A DNA stretch of 64,000 bases from Clostridia bacterium (GTDB lineage Bacteria; Bacillota; Clostridia; Oscillospirales; CAG-272), in the NCBI GenBank assembly GCA_017466375.1, contig JAFTUH010000044.1, positions 1 to 64,000 of the forward strand. Direction: 5' to 3'. The notes beneath the pieces were generated by a model. That model saw only the letters and a list, made by a program, of their open reading frames with translations. It did not search any database and was not told where the DNA came from. Position numbers and translations under genes: made by a program. Each line of letters opens with the position of its first letter. Within the stretch, counting starts at the first letter, position 1. Below, one piece after another: positions 1-8,049 of this stretch.

Positions 1-725
1 TCCATTTTGTCCGCGATTTCGCGGTTGCGCGAAAGTCTTTTTGTTCTCATCGTGTACAAGGCGCGATTCTTCGGATCCAGGCAGACTTCATCAAACGTGT
101 CGTTCAGAATCTCCTGTGAACAGATCTTCGCATGGGAGCGGCGCAGCGGCTCATACCCGGTCACGAGATTTTCCGCCGTGTCGTATCCATAGGCGTAATC
201 AAAAGCGTTGTCATAATGGACGTGCAGGTTCCGTTTCCCGTCCGGATTCATGTATTCCTTATACGCTGCGATTTCGTCCTCCGTCATCGGCACACAGCGG
301 AGCCACACAACCGGCGTAACATCCGACCAGGTCTTCATTTTATGGATAATCACATCCCGGTCGGTCAGATCGGCACTGCACCAGTAGACTTCCCGAATCT
401 GCTCGTATCCCATCCATATCCGCGGGGACGGCTTTGCGTACCTCTCGGAAAGAACGGTAAACTGCTCTGCATTATCCAGTTTTACCTGGAACATAAAGCC
501 GCCGTCCATGCCCATGGTGCCGATATAGACCTTATGCCAGCCGGAAAGCATCGGAGCGAGCACAAGATCCGCCGGATATCCGTCCTCTGTTGTGACAAGT
601 GCATTTCCCTGCACCTCTGCCGTCTCATACGGCATGATGCCCCAGACGTCATCCGTCTGTATATCGCTTATAACCTCGGGATTCTTTACGATTTCATTCA
701 AATTGGAAAACAGGATACCTTTCAT
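1..725 (-). CDS. Array copy 1 (partial): paralogous TIM-barrel-like protein
   Basis: Incomplete gene: the ATG is at 725 and the frame stays open to the left edge, giving about 241 residues, all from the N-terminal half. It opens with MKGILFSNLNEIVKN, the signature start of the array family, and carries the SGWHKVYIG, DLTDRD and WLRCVPMTEDE blocks and an HVHYD motif. The linker HYDNAFDY and the segment SHAKICSQEILND make it the sister of copy 2, from which it is separated by 17 bp. It shows that the array continues beyond the window. No signal peptide is visible, so the product should be cytoplasmic. Function is unknown; see copy 2 for the family description. Confidence 0.85.
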   Translation of the reverse strand, partial: MKGILFSNLNEIVKNPEVISDIQTDDVWGIMPYETAEVQGNALVTTEDGYPADLVLAPMLSGWHKVYIGTMGMDGGFMFQVKLDNAEQFTVLSERYAKPSPRIWMGYEQIREVYWCSADLTDRDVIIHKMKTWSDVTPVVWLRCVPMTEDEIAAYKEYMNPDGKRNLHVHYDNAFDYAYGYDTAENLVTGYEPLRRSHAKICSQEILNDTFDEVCLDPKNRALYTMRTKRLSRNREIADKM

Positions 726-742
726 AGATACAATCCTCCCCG

Positions 743-2476
743 TTAACAGCGCCAGTTCGGCGGATAGGTGGACATATCCTGTCCATCAAGCGACAGAACG
801 CGGAAAAAGCGCTGTTCGTAGAATTCCGGATTCGTTCCGTCATGCGCGGTCAGAGACGCGGCGTTCGTAACTGCCTGCGATTTGGCGTATTCAAGATAGT
901 TGAAGAAGGAAATGCTCGTGGCACCGAGCTCCTTCTGCATCTTCACCCAATCGACAAACTGCTGGGCTGTATTTGCGGACGGATTCATGCCTGCGAAGAA
1001 CTCCACGCCGTACTTTTTCGAGATCTCCGCAAACTGCGGTGTGCCGATTTTGACATTATCCGGATCGTAACCGAAGTTGCGGCAGACAACGTACCGCTTG
1101 CCAAGCTCTTCCTTGTATTTTTCGAGATCGATCAGCCCATCCTCGGCAAGACAGCCGCCCAGACTTTCATAGGTGGACATCGTTTCGGCACAGAAGGAAT
1201 CGATCAGCCCCTCGCGGCAAAGCGCTTCGATATCGATACCGACGCGGCGGGAGATTTCGGGCGAATGACCGGTAATGACGTTGATCGGGATATGTCTGCC
1301 GAACGCGGCGTCAAGCTGATCGCGCAGAGAGCGCACAAACTGCGTCAGAAAATCGCACCACACGTCCTTCAGACGGGGATCGTCCATCGGAACGCGGCGG
1401 GCGTCAAGTCCGTCATAGCGGCGGGCGAATTCGTCGAGCACCGGCTGTTCAAATCCGATATGCATACCGCGGTGGAAGATGAGCGACACGCCGTCATACC
1501 CGCGTGCCACTGCGCGCTTATAGTAATCAATGACAAACTGATGCGTCTCGGGATACGCATAGGAGCAAATCATGCAGGTACGTCCGTCACGCGTTTTGAT
1601 ATACAGTTCGGGATGTTCGTCAACGAAGGTATATCGCGCATACGGCTCCCACGGCGTCATGACGTTGGCTACGCTCATACGGAACGCGGCAAAGAACTGC
1701 ACGCCGATACTGTGGAGATAATCGGCACGGACTCTGACGATTCGATCCATATCCGCGGCAAGCGCCACGTCCTGCACATGCGCAAGATTCTTATGACGGG
1801 CGGAAAGCAGACGGCAATTCTTCGAAAAAACAGCGTCATCGACAACGTCGTTCAGAATTTCCTGCGAGCAGATCTTCGCATGGGAACGGCTGAGCGGAAC
1901 GTAGCCGAGCACGAGATCCTCATCCGTTTCAAAGCCCATGCGGTAATCAAAGGCATTATCATAGTGGACATGGAGGTTTCGCTTTCCGTCGGGATTCATA
2001 TATTCCTTGTAGGCGGCGACCTCCTCCTCACTCATGGGAACAAAGCGAAGCCATGCAATCGGAACGATGAGCGCCCACCTCTTATATTTGCGCACAAGGA
2101 TTTGACGGTCAGTCATATCAGCACAGGTGTAGTAAAACTCGCGCATCTGCTCGTCACGATGCCACGTACTGGGTATTCTTCCGCCCCAATCCGTGGTGAA
2201 CATGGAAAAATGCGCCTCGTTATCGAGCTTCATCTGAAGACTGATGCCGTGACCGAGATCCACAGAACCGACGTAGATTCTGTACCAGCCGGAAAGCTTC
2301 GGGGAAAGCACGACGTCTCCGGGGAAGGAATCCTCCGCCGCTACAAGCGCGTTTCCCTGCACCGCTGCCGTTTCATACGGCATGATGCCCCAGACGTTCT
2401 CCGCCTGCTTTACACCGCTGATAACGTCGGTGTTTTTTACGATTTCGTTAAGATTTGAAAAAACAATACCTTCCAT
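743..2476 (-). CDS. Array copy 2: putative glycoside-hydrolase-like TIM-barrel protein
   Basis: 577 residues, used here as the family reference. Residues 1 to about 165 form a beta-rich region with the recurring blocks SGWYRIYVG, a CAD-x-TDR block and WLRFVPM, ending in an HVHYD motif (H169, H171). After a variable linker, residues about 245-577 look like a TIM barrel. Conserved blocks there are TRDG (296-299) with SYAYPE, YDGVSL (D329), HRG, FEQPVLD (E343), DARRVP, GIDIEAL, EDGLIDLEKY (from 445) and a late LGA-x-SISFFN strand. The order 'RDG...SYAYPE...DGV' recalls the GHL10/DUF187 class of glycosidase-like proteins, but I cannot confirm membership. E343 has a counterpart in every complete copy and is the best candidate acid. 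There is no signal peptide or membrane segment. ATG at 2476 follows an AAGGAGGA ribosome binding site. Confidence 0.85.
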   Translation of the reverse strand: MEGIVFSNLNEIVKNTDVISGVKQAENVWGIMPYETAAVQGNALVAAEDSFPGDVVLSPKLSGWYRIYVGSVDLGHGISLQMKLDNEAHFSMFTTDWGGRIPSTWHRDEQMREFYYTCADMTDRQILVRKYKRWALIVPIAWLRFVPMSEEEVAAYKEYMNPDGKRNLHVHYDNAFDYRMGFETDEDLVLGYVPLSRSHAKICSQEILNDVVDDAVFSKNCRLLSARHKNLAHVQDVALAADMDRIVRVRADYLHSIGVQFFAAFRMSVANVMTPWEPYARYTFVDEHPELYIKTRDGRTCMICSYAYPETHQFVIDYYKRAVARGYDGVSLIFHRGMHIGFEQPVLDEFARRYDGLDARRVPMDDPRLKDVWCDFLTQFVRSLRDQLDAAFGRHIPINVITGHSPEISRRVGIDIEALCREGLIDSFCAETMSTYESLGGCLAEDGLIDLEKYKEELGKRYVVCRNFGYDPDNVKIGTPQFAEISKKYGVEFFAGMNPSANTAQQFVDWVKMQKELGATSISFFNYLEYAKSQAVTNAASLTAHDGTNPEFYEQRFFRVLSLDGQDMSTYPPNWRC

Positions 2477-2578
2477 AAATATTCCTCCTTATGTATCGGT
2501 ACGGTATAAAGTATATCGAGAGTAGGATCGGACGCTTACTTACCGTGTTGTGCAAATGTACACGAAAGCACAAAATTT
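2477..2578. other. Gap between array copies 2 and 3
   Basis: 102 bp. On the minus strand it holds -10-like boxes (TATACT, TATACC) and a single half-site resembling the operator seen before copies 3, 4 and 10 (GATCGGAC at 2526-2533). No second half-site or convincing -35 box is placed to match, so copy 2 may be served by read-through from copy 3 or by a degenerate promoter. Confidence 0.4.
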
Positions 2579-4297
2579 TCAGTGCGGTCGAAACGTGGAA
2601 ATATCTATCCCATCAAAGGAGAGCAGACGGTACGAGACGATACGGCAATACTCCGTATTCACCGCATCATGTCCGAATTTGGTTGTGGAATGATAGACAG
2701 GCATATCCTGCGAGGAATGGCAGAAATTAAAGAACGATATGTTCTTCACACCGAGTTTTTTCAGATTGTTTACCCAGTCGATGTACTCCTCTGCGCACGT
2801 TTTGTAATTCGGCGAGAGCGGAGCGAAATAATCGATACCGTATGTATCCGCGATGGACTGAAACTGAACAGATCCCTCTTTTGTCAGCTCCCAATTTTCT
2901 CCGCAGCGGCGTCCGAACACGGACTGTATCCGCAGAATCCTTTTGTATTCGTCGAGATTGATAAGACCGTCCTCATCCAGCATACCGCCGAGACGCTCAT
3001 ACGTTTCCATGCTGTCGGAACAGATATGGTCAATCGCTCCCAATTTCGCCATCATTTCAACATCGACGCCGACACGGCGGGAAATCTCGGGCGTGCAGCA
3101 GGTAATGACGTTAATCGGGACATGGCGGCCTGCAAAAGCATCCAATTCCTCATGCAGTCTGCGTACAAAATCTGCAAGAATACTCCCCCATACGTCTTTG
3201 ATTCTCGCATCGTCCATCGGTACGCGCCGTGCATCCAGTCCATCATAACGGCGGGCAAATGCATCCAGTACAGGCTGTTCATAGCCGATGAACAAACCGC
3301 GATGGAAAATGAGCGACACACCGTCGTACCCGTATCCGATAAAGCGCTTGAAATACTCGATAACATAATCCTGCGTTTCCTTAAACGCATAGGAGGCAGC
3401 CGCCATGTGACCGCCGTCACGGGTAACGATACATGCCTCGGGATGCGTATCCATAAAGATATTTCTTGCACCTGAATCCGTAGGATAGCCGTTTTGTCCG
3501 AGCGTCATACGAATGCCGGCATAGGCAAGCACACCGAACTCGTGAAGCAAATCCACCCGCGCACGGGTAATCTCTTGCATCATGGCGGCTGCCTTTTCAT
3601 TTTCATCGGCGTACCGATTGGTGAACGCGCGCAGGCGGCGTGCCGTCGTCTCCCTCGTTGAATAGTCATAGAGGCACTCATTTACCTCGTGCGTAACAAA
3701 TTTCGCATCGGTATTCTCAACACTGTATAGCTTAATCAGAGAATCCTCTACAGAGTTCACACCGAAGATCACGTTGGTATCGCAATCAAAGTGGAGATGC
3801 ATATTCCGATGCCCTTCCGGATTGATATACTCCTTATAGGCTGCAATTTCCGCATCCGTCATCGGCACACAACGCAGCCAGACGAGAGGGGATATATCCT
3901 CCTCGCGGCGCACTTTTTTTATCAAAATCTCACGGTCGGTCAAATCAGCACACCGCCAGAAAAATTCCTCGACGTACTCCATACGGGGCGTCGGACCGAC
4001 GGGCGGATAGATGGAATCATTGACAAGTTTGAAATGCTTTTCGTTGTCAAGTTTCATCAAAAATGAATATCCGTCCACAATCTTCCACGACGCAATGAAA
4101 ATTTTATACCATCCGGTCAGTTTCGGCTGAAGGATCAGATCCTCGGGGGAATCTCCTTCGCGGCTTACGAGGCAAGTACCTGTAAAATCTGTTATTTCAT
4201 ACGGGATCATGCCCCAACACCCGTCGCGCATCGGATCGGCAAGAGCTGAGGGATTTTTCACGATTTCGTTCAGATTCGAAAACACAATACCGTCCAT
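2579..4297 (-). CDS. Array copy 3: TIM-barrel-like paralogue
   Basis: 572 residues from the ATG at 4297 (MDGIVFSNLNEIVKN). The open frame extends further upstream, but family alignment and a GGAGGG site fix this start. Key positions: HLHFD near 168, TRDG at 292-295 (followed by G instead of the usual R), DGVSL at 325-329, and YEQPVLD with E340. The protein stops at STFRPH, about four residues short of the family C-terminus. Its sequence is closest to copies 9 and 10 (shared DGCWG, FIASWKI, EGHRN, SVENTDAK), not to adjacent copies 2 and 4, so it moved or was converted non-locally. It has its own promoter and operator upstream and probably forms a separate transcription unit. Confidence 0.85.
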   Translation of the reverse strand: MDGIVFSNLNEIVKNPSALADPMRDGCWGMIPYEITDFTGTCLVSREGDSPEDLILQPKLTGWYKIFIASWKIVDGYSFLMKLDNEKHFKLVNDSIYPPVGPTPRMEYVEEFFWRCADLTDREILIKKVRREEDISPLVWLRCVPMTDAEIAAYKEYINPEGHRNMHLHFDCDTNVIFGVNSVEDSLIKLYSVENTDAKFVTHEVNECLYDYSTRETTARRLRAFTNRYADENEKAAAMMQEITRARVDLLHEFGVLAYAGIRMTLGQNGYPTDSGARNIFMDTHPEACIVTRDGGHMAAASYAFKETQDYVIEYFKRFIGYGYDGVSLIFHRGLFIGYEQPVLDAFARRYDGLDARRVPMDDARIKDVWGSILADFVRRLHEELDAFAGRHVPINVITCCTPEISRRVGVDVEMMAKLGAIDHICSDSMETYERLGGMLDEDGLINLDEYKRILRIQSVFGRRCGENWELTKEGSVQFQSIADTYGIDYFAPLSPNYKTCAEEYIDWVNNLKKLGVKNISFFNFCHSSQDMPVYHSTTKFGHDAVNTEYCRIVSYRLLSFDGIDISTFRPH

Positions 4298-4324
4298 AAT
4301 ACACCCTCCTGTCGAGTTAAGACA

Positions 4325-4353
4325 ATTATACAGGAAACTTCCATGTTTAGCAA
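4325..4353 (-). promoter_or_regulatory. Promoter of array copy 3
   Basis: Minus strand: -35 TTGCTA (4348-4353), 17-bp spacer, -10 TATAAT (4325-4330), 28 bp from the ATG of copy 3. The 20 bases around the -10 are identical to those before copy 4, showing that promoter and gene duplicated together. Confidence 0.75.
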
Positions 4354-4359
4354 CCCTTT

Positions 4360-4391
4360 CGGCAGACTTTTTTCGAAAAAACTGTCCGATA
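4360..4391. promoter_or_regulatory. Candidate operator before array copy 3
   Basis: Half-sites CGGCAGAC (4360-4367) and GTCCGATA (4384-4391) with a 16-bp AT-rich spacer, 6 bp upstream of the -35 box. The left half is degenerate. Same location and core (GAC...GTC) as the sites before copies 4 and 10, so probably a binding site for one shared regulator. Confidence 0.55.
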
Positions 4392-4395
4392 TTCA

Positions 4396-4431
4396 AACAC
4401 CCGGCATAGGCAGAAGCCCACGTCGGGTGTT
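4396..4431 (-). terminator. Terminator-like hairpin after array copy 4
   Basis: Stem AACACCCG / CGGGTGTT just past the stop of copy 4. The U-tract is weak, so termination may be partial. The same stem occurs after copy 5. Confidence 0.5.
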
Positions 4432-4437
4432 CGTACA

Positions 4438-6156
4438 TTATCCGCGCCAGCTGGAAACGTAGGTAGACATATCGATGCCGTCCAGTGACAGAACGCGGTA
4501 AAATTTCGGCAGGTAATATTCGGGATTTGGCGTATGCGCGGTCTTGGTTGCCGCGTGCACCACCGTTCTGTCGCGGGAACCGTCGTGACAGAAATTGAAG
4601 AAGCTGAAGTTTTTCACACCAAGCTCGCGCAGGCCTTCGATCCACTCAACGCGCTTCACAGAGCTTCCGCCGCTCGGGCTCATGCCGGCAAAATACTCCA
4701 CGCCGTACTTCTCGGCGATTGCCATAAACTGCGGAACACCCTCTTTCGTGCGTTCCCATTTCTCGCTGAAGCAGCGGTGTACCATAAATTTCTCATGCAG
4801 AAGCTCCTTGTACTTCTCCAGATCGATCAGACCGTCCTCGGCAAGGTAATCCGTCGTGACTTCATAGTGATCCATAGCTTCGCCGCAGAAGTGGTCGATC
4901 AGCCCCTCTTTACAGAGCAGTTCAACATCGACACCCATACGTCTGCCGCATTCGGGTGAGTAGCCGGTGATAACGTTGATCGGGATATGTCTGCCGAACT
5001 CTGCATCCAGCTCATTCCGAAGCTCACGAACGAACTGCGCAAAGAAATCCCCCCAGATATCCTTCAGGCGAGGATCGTCCATTGGCACGCGGCGCACGTC
5101 AATATCGGTACCGTAGCGGCGGGCAAACTCGTCGCGCACGGGCTTTTCGAATCCCATCAGAATGCCGCGGTGCGTAATCAAAGACACACCGTCGTATCCG
5201 CGCTTGACGGCACGCTTGATGTAATCAATCGAGAAGCGGCGCGTTTCCGGATACGCATAAGAGCAAATCGGCGGGAAACGGCCGTCGCGCGTTTCGCAGT
5301 ACAGCGCCTGATTCTTCATAATGGAGAAATGGGAAAGCGGAGCGAACGGCACCGCGTAACGTCCGAGCGACATACGGTATCCGGCATACATCTTGACGCC
5401 CATACCGTGCATCATATCGAGACGCGCCTTAGTCACCTCATCCATTTTCGCCGCAGCTTTTCTGTTTTCCGCTACATAGCGAGCCATACGGGCATCAAGA
5501 AGCCGATCGTGCTCGCCAAGCACATCCTCATCGAAGCTATCGTCCATGATCTCCTGCGTGCAGATCTTCGTGTCCGTATCCTTCACGGTGTACATGAGGC
5601 GAAGGAAGCCGTCCAGATCATCGCAACCGTGATAAAGATTCGTGTCGTTATCAAAATGCACGTGCAGATTGCGCTTTCCGTCGGCGTTTACGTAATCCTT
5701 ATATTCGGCAACCTCTTCCTCCGTCATCGGCACACAGCGAAGCCACGCAAGCGTTGTGATGCGATCGCCTGCCTTGTGAACGAAGATCTCCCGATCTGAA
5801 AGATCCGCACAGCACCAGAAGATCTCCTCCATGCACTCGTTATAGCTCCACGATACCTTCGAGGACTGTGAGCTGTTGCTGACAATCGTATAGTGCTCCT
5901 CATTATCAAATTTGATCTGGAAGCAAAATCCGCCGTCCATACGGCTTGAGCAAACAAAGATTTTATGCCATCCCGTAAGCTTCGGCTGAAGGATCACATC
6001 GTCAACCTTCGCATATTCTCTTGTGATGAGCGCATTACCCTTCACGTATCCTGCTTCGTACGGCATAACGCCCCATGTATCATCATGCTGGATCTCGCTT
6101 ATGATTTCTTTGTTCTTTACGATTTCGTTTACGTTTGAAAAAACAATACCTTCCAT
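4438..6156 (-). CDS. Array copy 4: TIM-barrel-like paralogue
   Basis: 572 residues from the second of two adjacent ATGs. The second (6156) sits 7 bp from GGAGG and matches the family start MEGIVFSN; the first at 6159 would add one Met. Motifs: FWCCADLSDREI near 113, HVHFDNDTN near 165, TRDG 289-292, DGVSL from 322, FEKPVRDEF with E337 (Lys replaces the usual Gln), and EDGLIDLEKY. Closest to copy 5: only these two read RRYG-x-DIDV where the others read RRYDGLDAR or RHGGIDAR. A private promoter and operator upstream and a terminator-like hairpin downstream make it a probable single-gene unit. Function unknown, inferred cytoplasmic. Confidence 0.85.
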   Translation of the reverse strand: MEGIVFSNVNEIVKNKEIISEIQHDDTWGVMPYEAGYVKGNALITREYAKVDDVILQPKLTGWHKIFVCSSRMDGGFCFQIKFDNEEHYTIVSNSSQSSKVSWSYNECMEEIFWCCADLSDREIFVHKAGDRITTLAWLRCVPMTEEEVAEYKDYVNADGKRNLHVHFDNDTNLYHGCDDLDGFLRLMYTVKDTDTKICTQEIMDDSFDEDVLGEHDRLLDARMARYVAENRKAAAKMDEVTKARLDMMHGMGVKMYAGYRMSLGRYAVPFAPLSHFSIMKNQALYCETRDGRFPPICSYAYPETRRFSIDYIKRAVKRGYDGVSLITHRGILMGFEKPVRDEFARRYGTDIDVRRVPMDDPRLKDIWGDFFAQFVRELRNELDAEFGRHIPINVITGYSPECGRRMGVDVELLCKEGLIDHFCGEAMDHYEVTTDYLAEDGLIDLEKYKELLHEKFMVHRCFSEKWERTKEGVPQFMAIAEKYGVEYFAGMSPSGGSSVKRVEWIEGLRELGVKNFSFFNFCHDGSRDRTVVHAATKTAHTPNPEYYLPKFYRVLSLDGIDMSTYVSSWRG

Positions 6157-6184
6157 CATTCACCCTCCCTTTCGAGTTAAGACA

Positions 6185-6213
6185 ATTATACAGGAAACCC
6201 TACTTTTTTACAA
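6185..6213 (-). promoter_or_regulatory. Promoter of array copy 4
   Basis: Minus strand: -35 TTGTAA (6208-6213), 17-bp spacer, -10 TATAAT (6185-6190), 28 bp before the start of copy 4. Same layout as the copy 3 promoter. Confidence 0.75.
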
Positions 6214-6219
6214 GATTAC

Positions 6220-6252
6220 TATCGGACGTTTTTTCCGAAAAAGTGTCCGATA
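6220..6252. promoter_or_regulatory. Candidate operator before array copy 4 (inverted repeat)
   Basis: Perfect 8-bp arms TATCGGAC (6220-6227) and GTCCGATA (6245-6252) separated by 17 bp, located 6 bp upstream of the -35 box. It is the best preserved of three such sites. The position suggests an activator site. Confidence 0.65.
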
Positions 6253-6257
6253 ATGCA

Positions 6258-6294
6258 AACACCCAACGTAAGTAAAACACTCACGTTGGGTGTT
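6258..6294 (-). terminator. Terminator-like hairpin after array copy 5
   Basis: 12-bp stem AACACCCAACGT / ACGTTGGGTGTT beginning 6 bp past the stop of copy 5. Only a short T-run follows. Confidence 0.55.
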
Positions 6295-6300
6295 ATCAAA

Positions 6301-8025
6301 TCATCCGCGCCAACCGGGGACGTAGGTGGACATGTCGATGCCGTCAAGAGATAGTACACGGTAGAATTTCGGCAGATAGTACTCGGGATTCGGTGTATGC
6401 CCCGTCTTCATTCCTACATGGATTACCGTTCTGTCTCTGCATCCGTTGTGACAGAAGTTGAAGAAACTGAAATTCTTTACACCGAGCGCACGCAGCTTAT
6501 CGAGCCACGCAAGATACTTTTCGGAATTGCCTCCGTTCGGGCTCATGCCGGCAAAGAACTCTACACCGTATTTCTCTGCGATTTCAATAAACTGAGGCGT
6601 TGCTTTTTCGACGCTGTCCCAATCCTCCCAGTACCGTCTGAGAACCATATACTGATCGGGCAGAAGCTCTTTGTATTTTTCGAGATCGATCAGACCGTCC
6701 TCGGCAAGATAGTCTGTGGTGTTTTCAAAATGATCCATACCCTCGGCACAGAAATGATCGATAAGACCTTCCTTGGCAAGTATTTCAATATCGACACCCA
6801 TACGTCTTGAAGCCTCCGGAGAGATACCGGTGATAACGTTGATCGGGATATGGCGTCCCATTTCCGCGTCAAGTTCGCTTCGCAGCTCACGGACGAACTG
6901 TGCAAAGAACTCGCCCCAGATATCCTTCAGGCGGGGATCGTCCATCGGCACACGGCACACATCAATATCGCTGCCGTAGCGGCGTGCAAATTCATCACGC
7001 ACAGGCTTCTCGAATGCCATAAGGACACCGCGGTGTGCAATCAGCGAAACACCGTCATAGCCGCGTTTCACGGCACGCTTGATATAATCGATCGCATAGC
7101 GGCGTACCTCGGGATATGTATAGGAGGCAATCGGCGTAAAGCGGCCGTCGCGCGTCTGGACATGGTACGCGGGATTTTTCATGATGGAATAGAACATCAA
7201 AGGCGTCCAGGGCTGCGTATTGCGTGCCATGGACAGGCGGAAACCTGCGTACAGTTTTATGCCCATACCGTGCATGAGATCGAGACGTGCTTTGACGACG
7301 TCGTCCATCATAGCGGCGATTTTCTTGTTTTGCGCATTATAACGGATCGTGCGGTAATTAAGTGCACGATCGTGCTCGTCATACGCTGCCTCATCGTAAT
7401 AATCGTCCATGATCTCCTGCGTGCAGATCTTCGTATCCGTATCCTTGACAGTATAGTTCAGAAGAAGCATATCCTCCATTGAATCCACACCGATCAGATC
7501 ATTTGTATCATTATCAAAATGGACATGAAGATTCCGTCTTCCGTCTGCATTTATGTAATCCTTGTATGCTTCAATCTCCTCCTCCGTCATAGGCACAAAC
7601 CGAAGCCAGACAAGCGTTGTGATACGCTCGCAGCTGTGATGCTTGTGTAGAATGATCTCTCGGTCGGTCATATCCGCACAGCACCAGAAAAGTTCCTCCA
7701 TGGAGGTAGTCGAACACCAAGAAGTTTTCGGCGGATGACCGCTGTTTCCGATAATGGTATAATGCTCCTCGTTGTCAAACTTCATATGCAAACGGAATCC
7801 GCCGTCCATACGGTTGGAGCAGATGAACACCTTATGCCATCCTTCCAGTTTCGGCTGAAAAACAACATCCGCGGGGAAGCCGATCTCCGTTGTAACGAGC
7901 GCATTTCCCTTTATGCGGCCTGCCTCGTACGGCATGATGCCCCACACGTCATCACGCTGGATCTCGTTTATGACCTCTTTGTTCTTTACGATCTCGTTCA
8001 GGTTAGAAAACAGAATGCCTTCCAT
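6301..8025 (-). CDS. Array copy 5: TIM-barrel-like paralogue
   Basis: 574 residues, start MEGILFSNLNEIVKN. Motifs: WCCADMTDREI near 114, HVHFDNDTN near 167, TRDG 291-294, YDGVSL (D324), FEKPVRDEF (E339), EDGLIDLEKY, EIAEKYGVEFFAGMSPNGG, and the terminal STYVPGWRG. Sister of copy 4 by the shared FEKPV and RRYG-x-DID variants. It is the last gene of a compact run of four copies (8, 7, 6, 5) with gaps of only 21-24 bp, read from the promoter before copy 8, and it ends at a hairpin. A GGAGAG site precedes the ATG. Confidence 0.85.
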   Translation of the reverse strand: MEGILFSNLNEIVKNKEVINEIQRDDVWGIMPYEAGRIKGNALVTTEIGFPADVVFQPKLEGWHKVFICSNRMDGGFRLHMKFDNEEHYTIIGNSGHPPKTSWCSTTSMEELFWCCADMTDREIILHKHHSCERITTLVWLRFVPMTEEEIEAYKDYINADGRRNLHVHFDNDTNDLIGVDSMEDMLLLNYTVKDTDTKICTQEIMDDYYDEAAYDEHDRALNYRTIRYNAQNKKIAAMMDDVVKARLDLMHGMGIKLYAGFRLSMARNTQPWTPLMFYSIMKNPAYHVQTRDGRFTPIASYTYPEVRRYAIDYIKRAVKRGYDGVSLIAHRGVLMAFEKPVRDEFARRYGSDIDVCRVPMDDPRLKDIWGEFFAQFVRELRSELDAEMGRHIPINVITGISPEASRRMGVDIEILAKEGLIDHFCAEGMDHFENTTDYLAEDGLIDLEKYKELLPDQYMVLRRYWEDWDSVEKATPQFIEIAEKYGVEFFAGMSPNGGNSEKYLAWLDKLRALGVKNFSFFNFCHNGCRDRTVIHVGMKTGHTPNPEYYLPKFYRVLSLDGIDMSTYVPGWRG

Positions 8026-8049
8026 TGTTAAAACTCTCCTTTATTATTG

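Noticed and set aside
842..2458. Plus-strand frame of 538 codons opposite array copy 2, and similar long frames opposite the other copies
   Set aside because: No domain or start-site support; the minus-strand genes are clearly real by family conservation. Antisense openness follows from codon bias.
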